Origin: Eubacteriales Family XIII. Incertae Sedis bacterium
GTDB taxonomy: Bacteria > Bacillota > Clostridia > Peptostreptococcales > Anaerovoracaceae
Direction of reading: 5' to 3'
NCBI GenBank assembly: GCA_031283865.1
Contig: JAITAX010000149.1
Span: 1-8,196, forward strand
Length of the DNA stretch: 8,196 nt
Made by a program: the position numbers and the translations under genes. Positions 1 through 6,059 of the stretch are shown one piece after another; positions within the stretch are counted from its first letter, which is position 1, and each line of letters opens with the position of its first letter. Under the pieces are notes generated by a model that saw only the letters and a list, made by a program, of their open reading frames with translations, was not told where the DNA came from and did not search any database.

Positions 1-408
1 GTTCTCGATGGCACTTGCGTCGACGTCGAACCCGGCCGGCATTTCGCTTTCCGCCTCGGCCGGCGGCGCGGTCGCGTCCTCCGCAATCGGCGCTTCGGCC
101 TGCGGCGTTTCGCTTTCTGCCTCGGCCGGCGTTTCGGCCTGCGGCCCGCTTGCGTCCTCTGCCTCGGTCGACGCCTCGGCCTCAGACTGCGGCGCAAGAC
201 CGGCTTCGGAAAACAGATCCTCGATGGATTTTATATTCGTCCTCCGGTCGGCCGGCGCCGCGTCGCTTTCCCCGTCCGCGCCGGCATCGCCGCCGGAAGC
301 GGTCGCCGCAGGCGCCGCGTCCGCGCGTTCGATCTCCGAATCCTCCGCGGCATGAGCAGCGGGAATGCGAAAAAAAGCTTTAAATTTTTCAATCGGGGCA
401 AACGCCAT
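1..408 (-). CDS. Acidic Ala/Glu/Pro-rich protein, N-terminal part (runs off window)
   Basis: I do not recognise the family. The frame is open for 136 codons from an ATG at 408 to the window edge, so the C-terminal part is missing. The start is supported by a GGAGG Shine-Dalgarno at 413-417, four bases before the ATG. The protein opens with a short basic/aromatic stretch (MAFAPIEKFKAFFRIP), then becomes low-complexity and acidic, interrupted by a basic island near residues 55-60 and the segment IKSIEDLFSEAG (59-70). Residues 94-102 (PAEAESETP) recur as PAEAESEMP at 116-124. There is no signal peptide or clear membrane segment in the visible part. The low-complexity region could be a linker before a folded domain outside the window. 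It is divergent from the aldo/keto reductase gene. Confidence 0.6.
   Translation of the reverse strand, partial: MAFAPIEKFKAFFRIPAAHAAEDSEIERADAAPAATASGGDAGADGESDAAPADRRTNIKSIEDLFSEAGLAPQSEAEASTEAEDASGPQAETPAEAESETPQAEAPIAEDATAPPAEAESEMPAGFDVDASAIEN
38..131. repeat. Imperfect direct repeat inside the Ala/Glu-rich gene
   Basis: A 28-bp unit at 38-65 recurs at 104-131 with two mismatches (41 against 107, 52 against 118), an offset of 66 bp, or 22 codons. A second shorter repeat (TTCGGCCTGCGGC) is at 94-106 and 133-145. Both are in frame with the minus-strand gene and encode its AEAESE(T/M)P and PQAE repeats, so this is a coding tandem duplication rather than an intergenic element. Confidence 0.7.
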
Positions 409-466
409 AAGACCTCCGAAGCCGCACAAAAAAACGTCAAAATCACTTGCGTTTTTAAAGCCGTTC

Positions 467-495
467 AATATATATATTTTACTATATATCGGCAA
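467..495 (-). promoter_or_regulatory. Possible promoter for the Ala/Glu-rich gene
   Basis: On the minus strand, TTGCCG (490-495) and TATATT (467-472) are separated by 17 bp. The -35 match is poor and the tract is AT-rich with alternating TA steps, so other -10 choices in the same tract (TAAAAT, TATAGT) are possible. It would give a leader of about 50 bases before the ATG at 408. Confidence 0.35.
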
Positions 496-571
496 AAAAC
501 ACAATGAAATTAGCGGGGCGCCGCATAAAAACAAAAAACACGACAAAAATCGTCCCGCGCCGCGCCGCATA

Positions 572-580
572 TGCTATACT
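572..580 (+). promoter_or_regulatory. Extended -10 promoter for the aldo/keto reductase gene
   Basis: TGC followed by TATACT (575-580) is an extended -10 element. No good -35 hexamer is found 16-18 bp upstream, which extended -10 promoters can tolerate. Transcription would start near 587, about 48 bases before the ATG at 635. The 11 bases ATGCTATACTG (571-581) are identical to those at the arsR promoter on the other strand (6483-6493). Confidence 0.5.
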
Positions 581-634
581 GCTATCAGGCGCGCGGCGGT
601 GCGCGCGCGCAGCGGCAAAGGAGGCCGCCCCGAA

Positions 635-1591
635 ATGGAAAAAAACACACTCGGAAAAACCGGCATCCGGGTTACGCCTGTCGGCTTCGGCGTTTTGACG
701 GTCGGCCGGACACAGCTTGACCTGCCCGTGAGCGAGGGCGCGGCGCTGCTGCGCTACGCCTTGGAACGCGGCGTCAACTTCATCGATACGGCGCAGTGTT
801 ACGGGACCTATCCCTATATCAGAGAGGCCCTGCGCGGCACGCGCCTCGCGCCCGTCATCGTTTCCAAATCCCTGCAGGCAAGCGCGCGCGGAATGCGGGA
901 CGCGATTGAGGAAGCCCGACGGGAACTCGACCGGGATGTCATAGAGCTGTTCCTGCTGCACGAGCTGCGGCACGGTGACGATTTCGCGAACCGGCAGGGC
1001 GCCTTTGAAGCCCTGTGCGAAGCGAAAGCAAAGGGGCTCGTGCGGGCCGTCGGCGCGTCCACGCACCACATCGACGTCGCCGAAAGGATGGCGGAGATCC
1101 CGGAGATGGACGTGCTTTTCGCGCTGATCAATTACAAGGGGCTTGGCGTCCGCAGAGGCGCGGGTCCGGGCGAAAGGGATGAGATGGCGGCAGCCGTCAA
1201 AAAAGCCGCGGACGCGGGGCTCGGCGTCTTTGCGATGAAAGTGTTCGGCGGCGGCAATCTCGTCGGTGACTATCTGACCGCCCTGGATTACGTAGCCGCA
1301 CTGCCCGGAATCAGCTCAATGATGCTGGGCATCGGCCGGCGCGACGAGGCGGACCGCATGATCGAATACGCGGAAGGGCGCATAGATCCCGGCTATCGGC
1401 CCGACACGAGCGAAAAAAAAATCCACGTCGATCAGGGCGACTGCGAAAGCTGCGGCGCCTGTATCGAACGATGCCCGAATCACGCGCTGCACTTCAACAG
1501 AAATGCCCTTGCCGATGTAGATTATGCCCTGTGCCTCCGCTGCGGCTATTGCGCCCCCGTCTGCCCGGTCAGAGCCATCGTGATGTTTTGA
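635..1591 (+). CDS. Aldo/keto reductase with C-terminal 2[4Fe-4S] ferredoxin domain
   Basis: A cytoplasmic oxidoreductase of 318 residues. Residues 1-250 form an aldo/keto reductase TIM barrel. The usual catalytic tetrad is visible: D51 and Y56 in FIDTAQCYG, K78 in VIVSKS and H109 in LFLLHEL. Residues 263-318 form a bacterial-type ferredoxin domain with two CX2CX2CX3CP motifs (C270, C273, C276, C280 and C300, C303, C306, C310), predicted to hold two [4Fe-4S] clusters. Such fusions are common in anaerobic Firmicutes and are thought to pass electrons between NAD(P)H chemistry and Fe-S carriers; the substrate cannot be read from the sequence. The ATG at 635 is chosen because AAAGGAGG lies at 617-624 and the AKR fold begins there (LGKTGIRVTPVGFG); the frame is open further upstream to 365 but without family-like sequence. 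It stands alone and converges on nifU, with 24 bases between the stop codons. Confidence 0.9.
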   Translation: MEKNTLGKTGIRVTPVGFGVLTVGRTQLDLPVSEGAALLRYALERGVNFIDTAQCYGTYPYIREALRGTRLAPVIVSKSLQASARGMRDAIEEARRELDRDVIELFLLHELRHGDDFANRQGAFEALCEAKAKGLVRAVGASTHHIDVAERMAEIPEMDVLFALINYKGLGVRRGAGPGERDEMAAAVKKAADAGLGVFAMKVFGGGNLVGDYLTALDYVAALPGISSMMLGIGRRDEADRMIEYAEGRIDPGYRPDTSEKKIHVDQGDCESCGACIERCPNHALHFNRNALADVDYALCLRCGYCAPVCPVRAIVMF

Positions 1592-1615
1592 GCGCGGCAC
1601 TTTACGCCCCTGCGC

Positions 1616-2077
1616 CTATTTGTTTTCCATATCGCAGCCGTGTTCCCGATCATCTTCGTCCGCGTTGGGATCGAAGCCCTCCAGACCGGCGTAGTATTTC
1701 CCCGCCCGCCGCGCGTAGTCGTAGATGGCCGAGCGGATGGCGTGGTCCGCGAGAACCGAACAGTGAACCTTAATGGACGGAAGCCCGCCGAGTTCGTCAA
1801 GGACGTCTTGATTCGTGATCTTCAGGGCGTCCTCGATGGTTTTGCCCTTGATCATGTCGGTAGCCACGCTGGAGGAAGCGATGGCCGAACCGCAGCCGAA
1901 AGTCTTGAACTTCGCATCGACGATCACGTCATCTTCAACCTTGATGGAGATCTTCATCATATCGCCGCAAACCGGGCTTCCGTATATTCCCTCTCCGTCC
2001 GGGTTTTGCATTTCGCCCACATTGTGTGGGTCCGTGAAATGCTTGATTACCTTGTCGTTATAGAGCATTGCCATCAT
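1616..2077 (-). CDS. nifU: NifU/IscU-type Fe-S cluster scaffold protein
   Basis: A scaffold on which [Fe-S] clusters are built with sulfur from the NifS partner and then passed to apoproteins. The 153 residues cover one NifU N-terminal domain, with no NifU ferredoxin or C-terminal Nfu domain. Scaffold ligands are C37 and D39 (PVCGD), C62 (FGCGSA), and H105/C106 (KVHCS). The segment LPSIK (99-103) sits where IscU proteins of proteobacteria carry LPPVK, the HscA chaperone site; the change fits the clostridial form that works without HscAB. An acidic tail of about 20 residues with C148 follows the fold. The ATG at 2077 directly abuts the nifS stop codon, with AAAGG inside the end of nifS as ribosome binding site, so the two are translationally linked. 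The next codon is also ATG (2074), an equally possible start. Confidence 0.92.
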   Translation of the reverse strand: MMAMLYNDKVIKHFTDPHNVGEMQNPDGEGIYGSPVCGDMMKISIKVEDDVIVDAKFKTFGCGSAIASSSVATDMIKGKTIEDALKITNQDVLDELGGLPSIKVHCSVLADHAIRSAIYDYARRAGKYYAGLEGFDPNADEDDREHGCDMENK

Positions 2078-3250
2078 TTACCAGCCTTTCTCTTTCGATA
2101 CGGACGAAATGTTCCGCAGCTTCTCCACATTCTTAATCAGGCAGTTCACCGTGTAGTCGATGTCCTCTTTCGTCGTGAAATCGCCCACCGTGAAGCGCAG
2201 CGAGCCGTGGATCATCTCCACAGGCACGCCGAGGGCCGTCAAGACGTGGGACGGCGTCAGGGAAGCCGAGGAACAGGCCGATCCCGTGGACACGGCGATG
2301 CCGTCGAGGTCAAGCAGCAGCAACAGCGCCTCGCCCTCTATGTATTTGAACGTAACATTCAGATTGCCGGGCAGCCTGTGCGTCAGGTTTCCGTTGACCT
2401 GAATGTCGGGTATATTCTCGCGGATTTTGTCGAGGAAATAGTTTCGCAGCTCCGTCAGCTTCTCGATATGCGCGTTCAGATCGCGCGCAGACAGTTCGGC
2501 CGCCTTGCCGAAGCCGACGATGCCCGTCAGGTTCTCGGTGCCGGCGCGCTTTTTGTTCTCCTGCCCGCCCCCGTGTACGTGGCTCGGCAGGGATACGCCT
2601 TTCCGAATGTACAGGGCGCCTATGCCCTTGGGTCCGTAGATCTTATGCGCGGAAACGGAGAGCAGGTCCACGCCCAGCGCGCGCACGTCTATCGGGATAT
2701 TTCCCAGTGCCTGCACGGCGTCCGTATGGAACAGTGCGCCGCGCTTCTTCGCGATCTCCGCCAGCTTCTCAATCGGCTGAACGGTTCCGATTTCGTTGTT
2801 CGCGAACATGATGCTAACCAGCGTCGTTTCGTCCGTAAGGGCGCGTTCCAACAGGGCCGGGTCCACAAAACCCTCGCCGTCTATGTCGAGATACGTTACC
2901 GAAAAGCCTTTTTTTTCTAAGTATTCACATGAATGAAGCAGGGCGTGATGCTCGATCTTCGTCGTGATGATGTGCTTGCCTTTTTTGGCGCGGGACTCGG
3001 CGGCTTCGATCACGGCCCAGTTGTCGGCTTCGGTGCCCGATGAGGTGAAGAAGATTTCCCGCACGTTTGCGCCGATCAGCGCGGCGACGCGTTCCCTCGC
3101 CTCCTCCAGCGCCTGCTTGGCCTCCTGCCCGATTGAATACAGGCTTGAGGGGTTTCCGAAATTCTGCGTGAAATACGGAAGCATCGCTTGCAGAACCTCA
3201 TCCTTTACGGGCGTCGTTGCGGAATAGTCCAGATATACCTGTCGTTTCAT
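2078..3250 (-). CDS. nifS: Cysteine desulfurase, NifS/IscS family
   Basis: A PLP-dependent class V aminotransferase-fold enzyme of 390 residues, the normal length. It converts L-cysteine to alanine and a protein persulfide, supplying sulfur for Fe-S clusters. K203 in SVSAHKIYGPKG is the PLP lysine; H101, D177 and Q180 match the PLP-contacting positions of E. coli IscS; C326 in STGSACSS is the persulfide cysteine on the mobile loop, and RAGTEN (235-240) is conserved. The ATG at 3250 is preferred over an in-frame start at 3307: GGGGGA lies seven bases upstream, the family begins at VYLDYSATTP, and the longer form would start upstream of the promoter's likely transcription start. First gene of a nifS-nifU operon with its own promoter. 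No IscR-type regulator is next to it. Confidence 0.94.
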   Translation of the reverse strand: MKRQVYLDYSATTPVKDEVLQAMLPYFTQNFGNPSSLYSIGQEAKQALEEARERVAALIGANVREIFFTSSGTEADNWAVIEAAESRAKKGKHIITTKIEHHALLHSCEYLEKKGFSVTYLDIDGEGFVDPALLERALTDETTLVSIMFANNEIGTVQPIEKLAEIAKKRGALFHTDAVQALGNIPIDVRALGVDLLSVSAHKIYGPKGIGALYIRKGVSLPSHVHGGGQENKKRAGTENLTGIVGFGKAAELSARDLNAHIEKLTELRNYFLDKIRENIPDIQVNGNLTHRLPGNLNVTFKYIEGEALLLLLDLDGIAVSTGSACSSASLTPSHVLTALGVPVEMIHGSLRFTVGDFTTKEDIDYTVNCLIKNVEKLRNISSVSKEKGW

Positions 3251-3286
3251 AATCCATCCCCCGTTTGTCGTTTCAATGATTCTATT

Positions 3287-3314
3287 ATTATACCTGCATT
3301 TTGCCAATTGTAAA
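3287..3314 (-). promoter_or_regulatory. Sigma-A promoter of nifS-nifU
   Basis: On the minus strand TTTACA (-35, 3309-3314) and TATAAT (-10, 3287-3292, perfect consensus) are separated by 16 bp. Transcription would start near 3280, giving a leader of about 30 bases that contains the GGGGGA ribosome binding site. I see no clear inverted repeat over the hexamers that would indicate a repressor site. Confidence 0.8.
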
Positions 3315-3399
3315 CATTGAATTTTTCTTGCGTTTTTCCTGAATCTCCGCCGGTTTGGCGCGATTCCCCCGTGTTTTGCGGCAACTGCCGGTAAAATAT

Positions 3400-3549
3400 G
3401 ATCGCTTTCGGCCCTTATCGGGACGCAGGGACGTCGAAAAGCGATCCTTTATCAAGGAGCCGGGGTCCGGTCATATATACTTTTGGCATATTTCCTGCAA
3501 TGAGGATTGTTGCGGACAATCGGCCGGCTAAAGGTTACAGCAACCCGGC
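3400..3549. other. Hairpin-dense intergenic region, possible structured RNA
   Basis: The 313 bases between the nifS start and the end of the BioB-like gene hold no convincing gene; a short frame at 3398-3589 on the plus strand has no family-like sequence. The stretch instead has consecutive inverted repeats: a 9-bp stem 3400-3408 with 3438-3446; CCTT/AAGG at 3446-3457 around TATC; CCGG/CCGG at 3460-3470; a 6-bp stem 3505-3510 with 3516-3521 around TGCGG; and a two-part stem pairing GCCG (3523-3526) with CGGC (3546-3549) and GGTT (3533-3536) with AACC (3542-3545). The strand is undecided. I compared it by memory with common riboswitch signatures and found no convincing match. It could be a non-coding RNA, a rho-dependent 3' region of the operon, or GC-rich chance. 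Confidence 0.3.
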
Positions 3550-3563
3550 TGAGAACTGTCCGG

Positions 3564-4631
3564 TCAAGGCCGCGGCGAATACCGCTTAACGCTGTCGTCC
3601 GTCGCCGCGGTGTCGGCCAAGGCGATCTTGCTCTCGTCGCCGCGGCGGATGTAACGAAAGCCGCAGTCGAGCAGCATACGCCTGCACGCGGCCATGTCCA
3701 TCCCCCTGCCGTGAGCGGTGTCCGCCGCAGCATCGCGGGGGTTGACGCCGGTTTCGGCCGTGACGACGTTGGCGCCGGAAACGTAGCCGATCTCGCTCGG
3801 CTCGTGTACGCCCATATAGGTCATGCTCGGCAGCGAAAGGGTTGCGAGGGCCACCGTCGCGACGATCTGTCCAAGTCTGAGATTTGAAATTTGGCCCTTA
3901 TTTTCCAGAGGCGTCCCCGGCACGGGTTCCCTGCGCATGGCGGCGTGCTGGGTGCAGCCGAGATCGATTCCGATAAACATGTTCTCCACGAGTTCTTCAA
4001 TGCTGTGTTCGGGTCCGATGGGCTCAAGGCAACTGAAGATTTGAAGACCCGCGTCCAGCGCGTTTTGCATGGTCTGCAGGCGCCGTTTCGGGTCCAGATC
4101 GGTCACGTCGCCCTCTCCGATACGGCTGACGTGGTAGACGCCCGTAATGCCGGCTTTCTTCATCTCCTTGAAGCCGTCCGCGTCCGTGTCGCCCACGTTC
4201 GAGAGGATCTGCGTCGTCGCGGGCGCCAGCTTTCTCGCGAGGCGCGCTTTGTCGAGGAAGAAATCCAAATCGTATTCGTGCATGGACATCAGGTACAGGC
4301 CGTAGAGGTCGCCGTCCTTGCAGAAATCATTTAATTTGGAAATGAACGTTTCATCGTCGATCCGGCTCTTTTGAAATTGCGTGTGGCCCTTGCCGAAAGA
4401 GCAAAAGCCGCAGTTCCCGGGGCAGGGCGCCGCCTCCAGACCGATCTGCCCCAGTATGATTGCGGAGTTGTCGTTTGCGCCGCGCACGAGCCGCGCGGCG
4501 ACGGAGCGCATCTCATACGATTCCGCGGCGTTTTCGTCGAAAGACAGCAGATAGGCGCAGTCCGCGCGCCCCGGCGACAGGCCGGCGGAGGCTCTGTCCA
4601 ATATGTCCCGCAGGCGTTTTTCGATTCGCAT
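3564..4631 (-). CDS. BioB-like radical SAM protein, fourth gene of the arsenic-type operon
   Basis: A 355-residue radical SAM enzyme. C70, C74 and C77 (CPGNCGFC) form the CX3CX2C motif for the [4Fe-4S] cluster that cleaves S-adenosylmethionine. The barrel resembles the BioB/HydE group: GVYHVSRIGEGDV (164-176), a BioB-like SCLEPIGPEHS (200-210), VPGTPL (237-242) and a C-terminal GANVVTAETGVNPRD (286-300). By eye the positions of E. coli BioB C97, C128 and R260, which bind its [2Fe-2S] cluster, are not conserved, while C201 matches C188. Biotin synthase activity is therefore unlikely. Product unknown. The start at 4631 is fixed by TAAGGAG, in which the arsS stop codon overlaps the Shine-Dalgarno, ten bases from stop to start, implying coupled translation and a shared pathway. 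HydE-like or HmdB-like roles remain alternatives, but no hydrogenase genes are near. Confidence 0.8.
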   Translation of the reverse strand: MRIEKRLRDILDRASAGLSPGRADCAYLLSFDENAAESYEMRSVAARLVRGANDNSAIILGQIGLEAAPCPGNCGFCSFGKGHTQFQKSRIDDETFISKLNDFCKDGDLYGLYLMSMHEYDLDFFLDKARLARKLAPATTQILSNVGDTDADGFKEMKKAGITGVYHVSRIGEGDVTDLDPKRRLQTMQNALDAGLQIFSCLEPIGPEHSIEELVENMFIGIDLGCTQHAAMRREPVPGTPLENKGQISNLRLGQIVATVALATLSLPSMTYMGVHEPSEIGYVSGANVVTAETGVNPRDAAADTAHGRGMDMAACRRMLLDCGFRYIRRGDESKIALADTAATDDSVKRYSPRP

Positions 4632-4640
4632 GGCCGCTCC

Positions 4641-5618
4641 TTACGCCGTCGCGCCGCCGCAGCTCGAACCCGCGCCGGCCGTACAGGCGTAGCAATGATC
4701 GGCGAAGACGATGCGCCGCACGGGCAGCTCGGCCTCCGTCAGATCCAAGACGCCGCCCGGAAGATCGGCTTTCAAGCCCAGCGCCAGATTGAAATCGCAG
4801 TCGTATATCGCGCCGTCCCAATCGACCGATATCTGATTCCGGCACATCATGCTTTCGACAGCCGCGGGATTGAAAGCCGAGACCAAGCGCTTCATATAGC
4901 CCGGCAGATTGCCGCTCCTTTCGAGAAAGTCACCGAAGCGCCCGACCGGGTTGTTCGTGAGGGCATACAGCTTGTTGAAAGCGATGCCGTGCGCATCCGC
5001 GAGTTTTTTTCTGTATTCCGCAGTCAGGCTCTGCTGGTTCGGGGGCAGGAAAGCGCCGCCGGGATTGTACACGAGGTTCAGCGTCAAAGCCGGATCGCGC
5101 CCGTAGCCCAGATCGTTCAACTCCCGCAGCGCCGCGATACAGGCGGCGAAGACGCCCGCGCCGCGCTGTCTGTCCGTGTCTTTTTCGGTATAATAAGGCA
5201 GAGAGGCAACCAGCTCGACCCTCTTTTCCGCGTAAAACGCGGGGAAGCGGCGACAGCCCTCTTCGCGGAGGACGGCGAGGTTCGTTCGGACGATGGTGTG
5301 GATGCCGCGCTCGGCCGCCGCCGCGACGAACCACGGAAAATCCGGGTTCAGCTCCGGCGCGCCGCCCGTTATGTCCAAAGTCCGAAAAGCGTTCCGCGCG
5401 AACAGCCGCAGGCAGGCCGCCATAACATCCCTGTCCATCCGCTCCGTCCGACCGGGTCCGGCCCCTATGTGACAGTGCTTGCAGCTCAGATTGCAGCGTT
5501 TGCAGATATTCACCTGCATGATGTCGAGTTCGCGGCGCGTCACGCCGAAGCTTTGGCATTCCTCCCGTTCGGCGAACGGAAAGACGCCCTGTATGCGCGC
5601 GGGATCTGCGGCGCCCAT
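4641..5618 (-). CDS. arsS: Radical SAM protein of the arsenosugar-biosynthesis ArsS family
   Basis: A 325-residue radical SAM enzyme with a C-terminal DUF3641-type Cys-rich domain. C42, C46 and C49 (CNLSCKHC) bind the radical SAM cluster, followed by the SAM-site motif DITGGAPE (82-89). The second half carries family hallmarks: NLVYNPGGAFLPPNQQ (181-196), FNKLYALTNNPVGRFGDFL (214-232), MMCRNQISVDWDGAIYDCDFN (257-277) and the terminal CYACTAGAGSSCGG (309-322). Known members attach a 5'-deoxyadenosyl group to methylated arsenic, an early step toward arsenosugars. The family includes selenoproteins; here all these positions are ordinary TGC/TGT cysteine codons. The start at 5618 lies four bases after the stop of the peroxidase-like gene, with GGAG in the end of that gene. 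ArsR control and the peroxidase-like neighbour support the arsenic assignment; the methyltransferase ArsM that would make its substrate is not in the window. Confidence 0.85.
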   Translation of the reverse strand: MGAADPARIQGVFPFAEREECQSFGVTRRELDIMQVNICKRCNLSCKHCHIGAGPGRTERMDRDVMAACLRLFARNAFRTLDITGGAPELNPDFPWFVAAAAERGIHTIVRTNLAVLREEGCRRFPAFYAEKRVELVASLPYYTEKDTDRQRGAGVFAACIAALRELNDLGYGRDPALTLNLVYNPGGAFLPPNQQSLTAEYRKKLADAHGIAFNKLYALTNNPVGRFGDFLERSGNLPGYMKRLVSAFNPAAVESMMCRNQISVDWDGAIYDCDFNLALGLKADLPGGVLDLTEAELPVRRIVFADHCYACTAGAGSSCGGATA

Positions 5619-5622
5619 CGCG

Positions 5623-5955
5623 TTACAGCTCCAACTGCTTGACGACGTTCTTGGCCTGCATGCCGTGGGCCAGCGTCGCGCCGCCCCGGATTGCGGCCGC
5701 CGCGTGAACGGCCTCGATCATCTGCTCGCGATTCACGCCCATCTGCAACAGCGTCTGCGTGTAGGAGTCTATGCAGTACGGACACTGAACGGCGTGCGCG
5801 ACCGCGAAAGCGATCAGCGCCTTTTCCTTAGCCGTCAATGCCCCCTCCTCGAATACGCCGCCGTAATACGCCATGAATTTGTCCCACAGCGCGGGCGCGT
5901 CCTCGCCCATATTGCCGAACTGTTCCAAATCCTCGGGGTTGTAGTAGGTTTTCAT
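5623..5955 (-). CDS. AhpD/CMD-family peroxidase-like protein associated with ArsS
   Basis: A small all-helical protein of 110 residues in the carboxymuconolactone decarboxylase/AhpD family, a class that often does thiol redox or peroxidase chemistry. The CxxC pair is C58 and C61 in HAVQCPYCIDSY. In mycobacterial AhpD the motif is C-x-H-C-x3-H; here both histidine positions are tyrosine (Y60, Y65), so an AhpD-type proton relay is not preserved. A protein of this type is a known companion of ArsS genes and is annotated there as an arsenosugar-biosynthesis-associated peroxidase-like protein; its biochemical role is not settled. The ATG at 5955 is preferred over the longer open frame upstream because AAAGGAGA lies a short distance before it and the family starts there. 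The gene follows arsR after 104 bases and precedes arsS by four. Confidence 0.85.
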   Translation of the reverse strand: MKTYYNPEDLEQFGNMGEDAPALWDKFMAYYGGVFEEGALTAKEKALIAFAVAHAVQCPYCIDSYTQTLLQMGVNREQMIEAVHAAAAIRGGATLAHGMQAKNVVKQLEL

Positions 5956-6059
5956 TTGCCCTATCTCCTTTTTTTGATTATCTTGGTTTGGTATCCAATT
6001 TTTAGATCTGTGATGCAGGACACGGAATCGCGGCAGACAGCGGCGCGAACGACCGCCTC
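5956..6059 (-). other. Spacer between arsR and the peroxidase-like gene
   Basis: A gap of 104 bases, long for an otherwise tightly packed operon. Its last part holds the AAAGGAGA ribosome binding site of the next gene. I see no convincing promoter pair. On the minus strand GCGG (6054-6057) could pair with CCGC nine bases later, but no T-run follows, so it does not look like an intrinsic terminator. The downstream genes are probably transcribed from the arsR promoter. Confidence 0.4.

Noticed and set aside
365..634. 90-residue N-terminal extension of the aldo/keto reductase
   Set aside because: The extension is not family-like, spans a promoter-like AT-rich tract and the extended -10 at 572-580, and a strong AAAGGAGG precedes the ATG at 635.
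1640..2920. 426-codon plus-strand open frame opposite nifS and nifU
   Set aside because: It is the antisense shadow of two well-recognised genes with full active-site motifs on the minus strand.
3441..3470. ATCAAGGAGCCGGGG resembling the start of a SAM-I riboswitch
   Set aside because: The conserved GATGAAACC..GCAACC and following segments are not in the right order or spacing, and no transcribed gene lies downstream on that strand.
3545..3560. GGCTGAGA resembling the TPP riboswitch core
   Set aside because: The other conserved TPP elements (the ACCTGAT and GGGTAATGCC.GCGTAGGGA-type segments) are absent and no plus-strand gene follows.
3398..3589. 63-codon plus-strand open frame in the gene-free gap
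   Set aside because: No family-like sequence, no Shine-Dalgarno I would trust, it runs into the 3' end of the BioB-like gene on the other strand, and its composition is explained by the inverted repeats.
4641..4690. Selenocysteine insertion in ArsS
   Set aside because: The family has selenoprotein members, but all cysteine positions near the C-terminus use TGC or TGT and there is no in-frame TGA before the TAA stop.
4371..5642. 423-codon plus-strand open frame opposite arsS
   Set aside because: Antisense shadow; the minus-strand frame has the complete radical SAM and C-terminal cysteine motifs with coupled neighbours.
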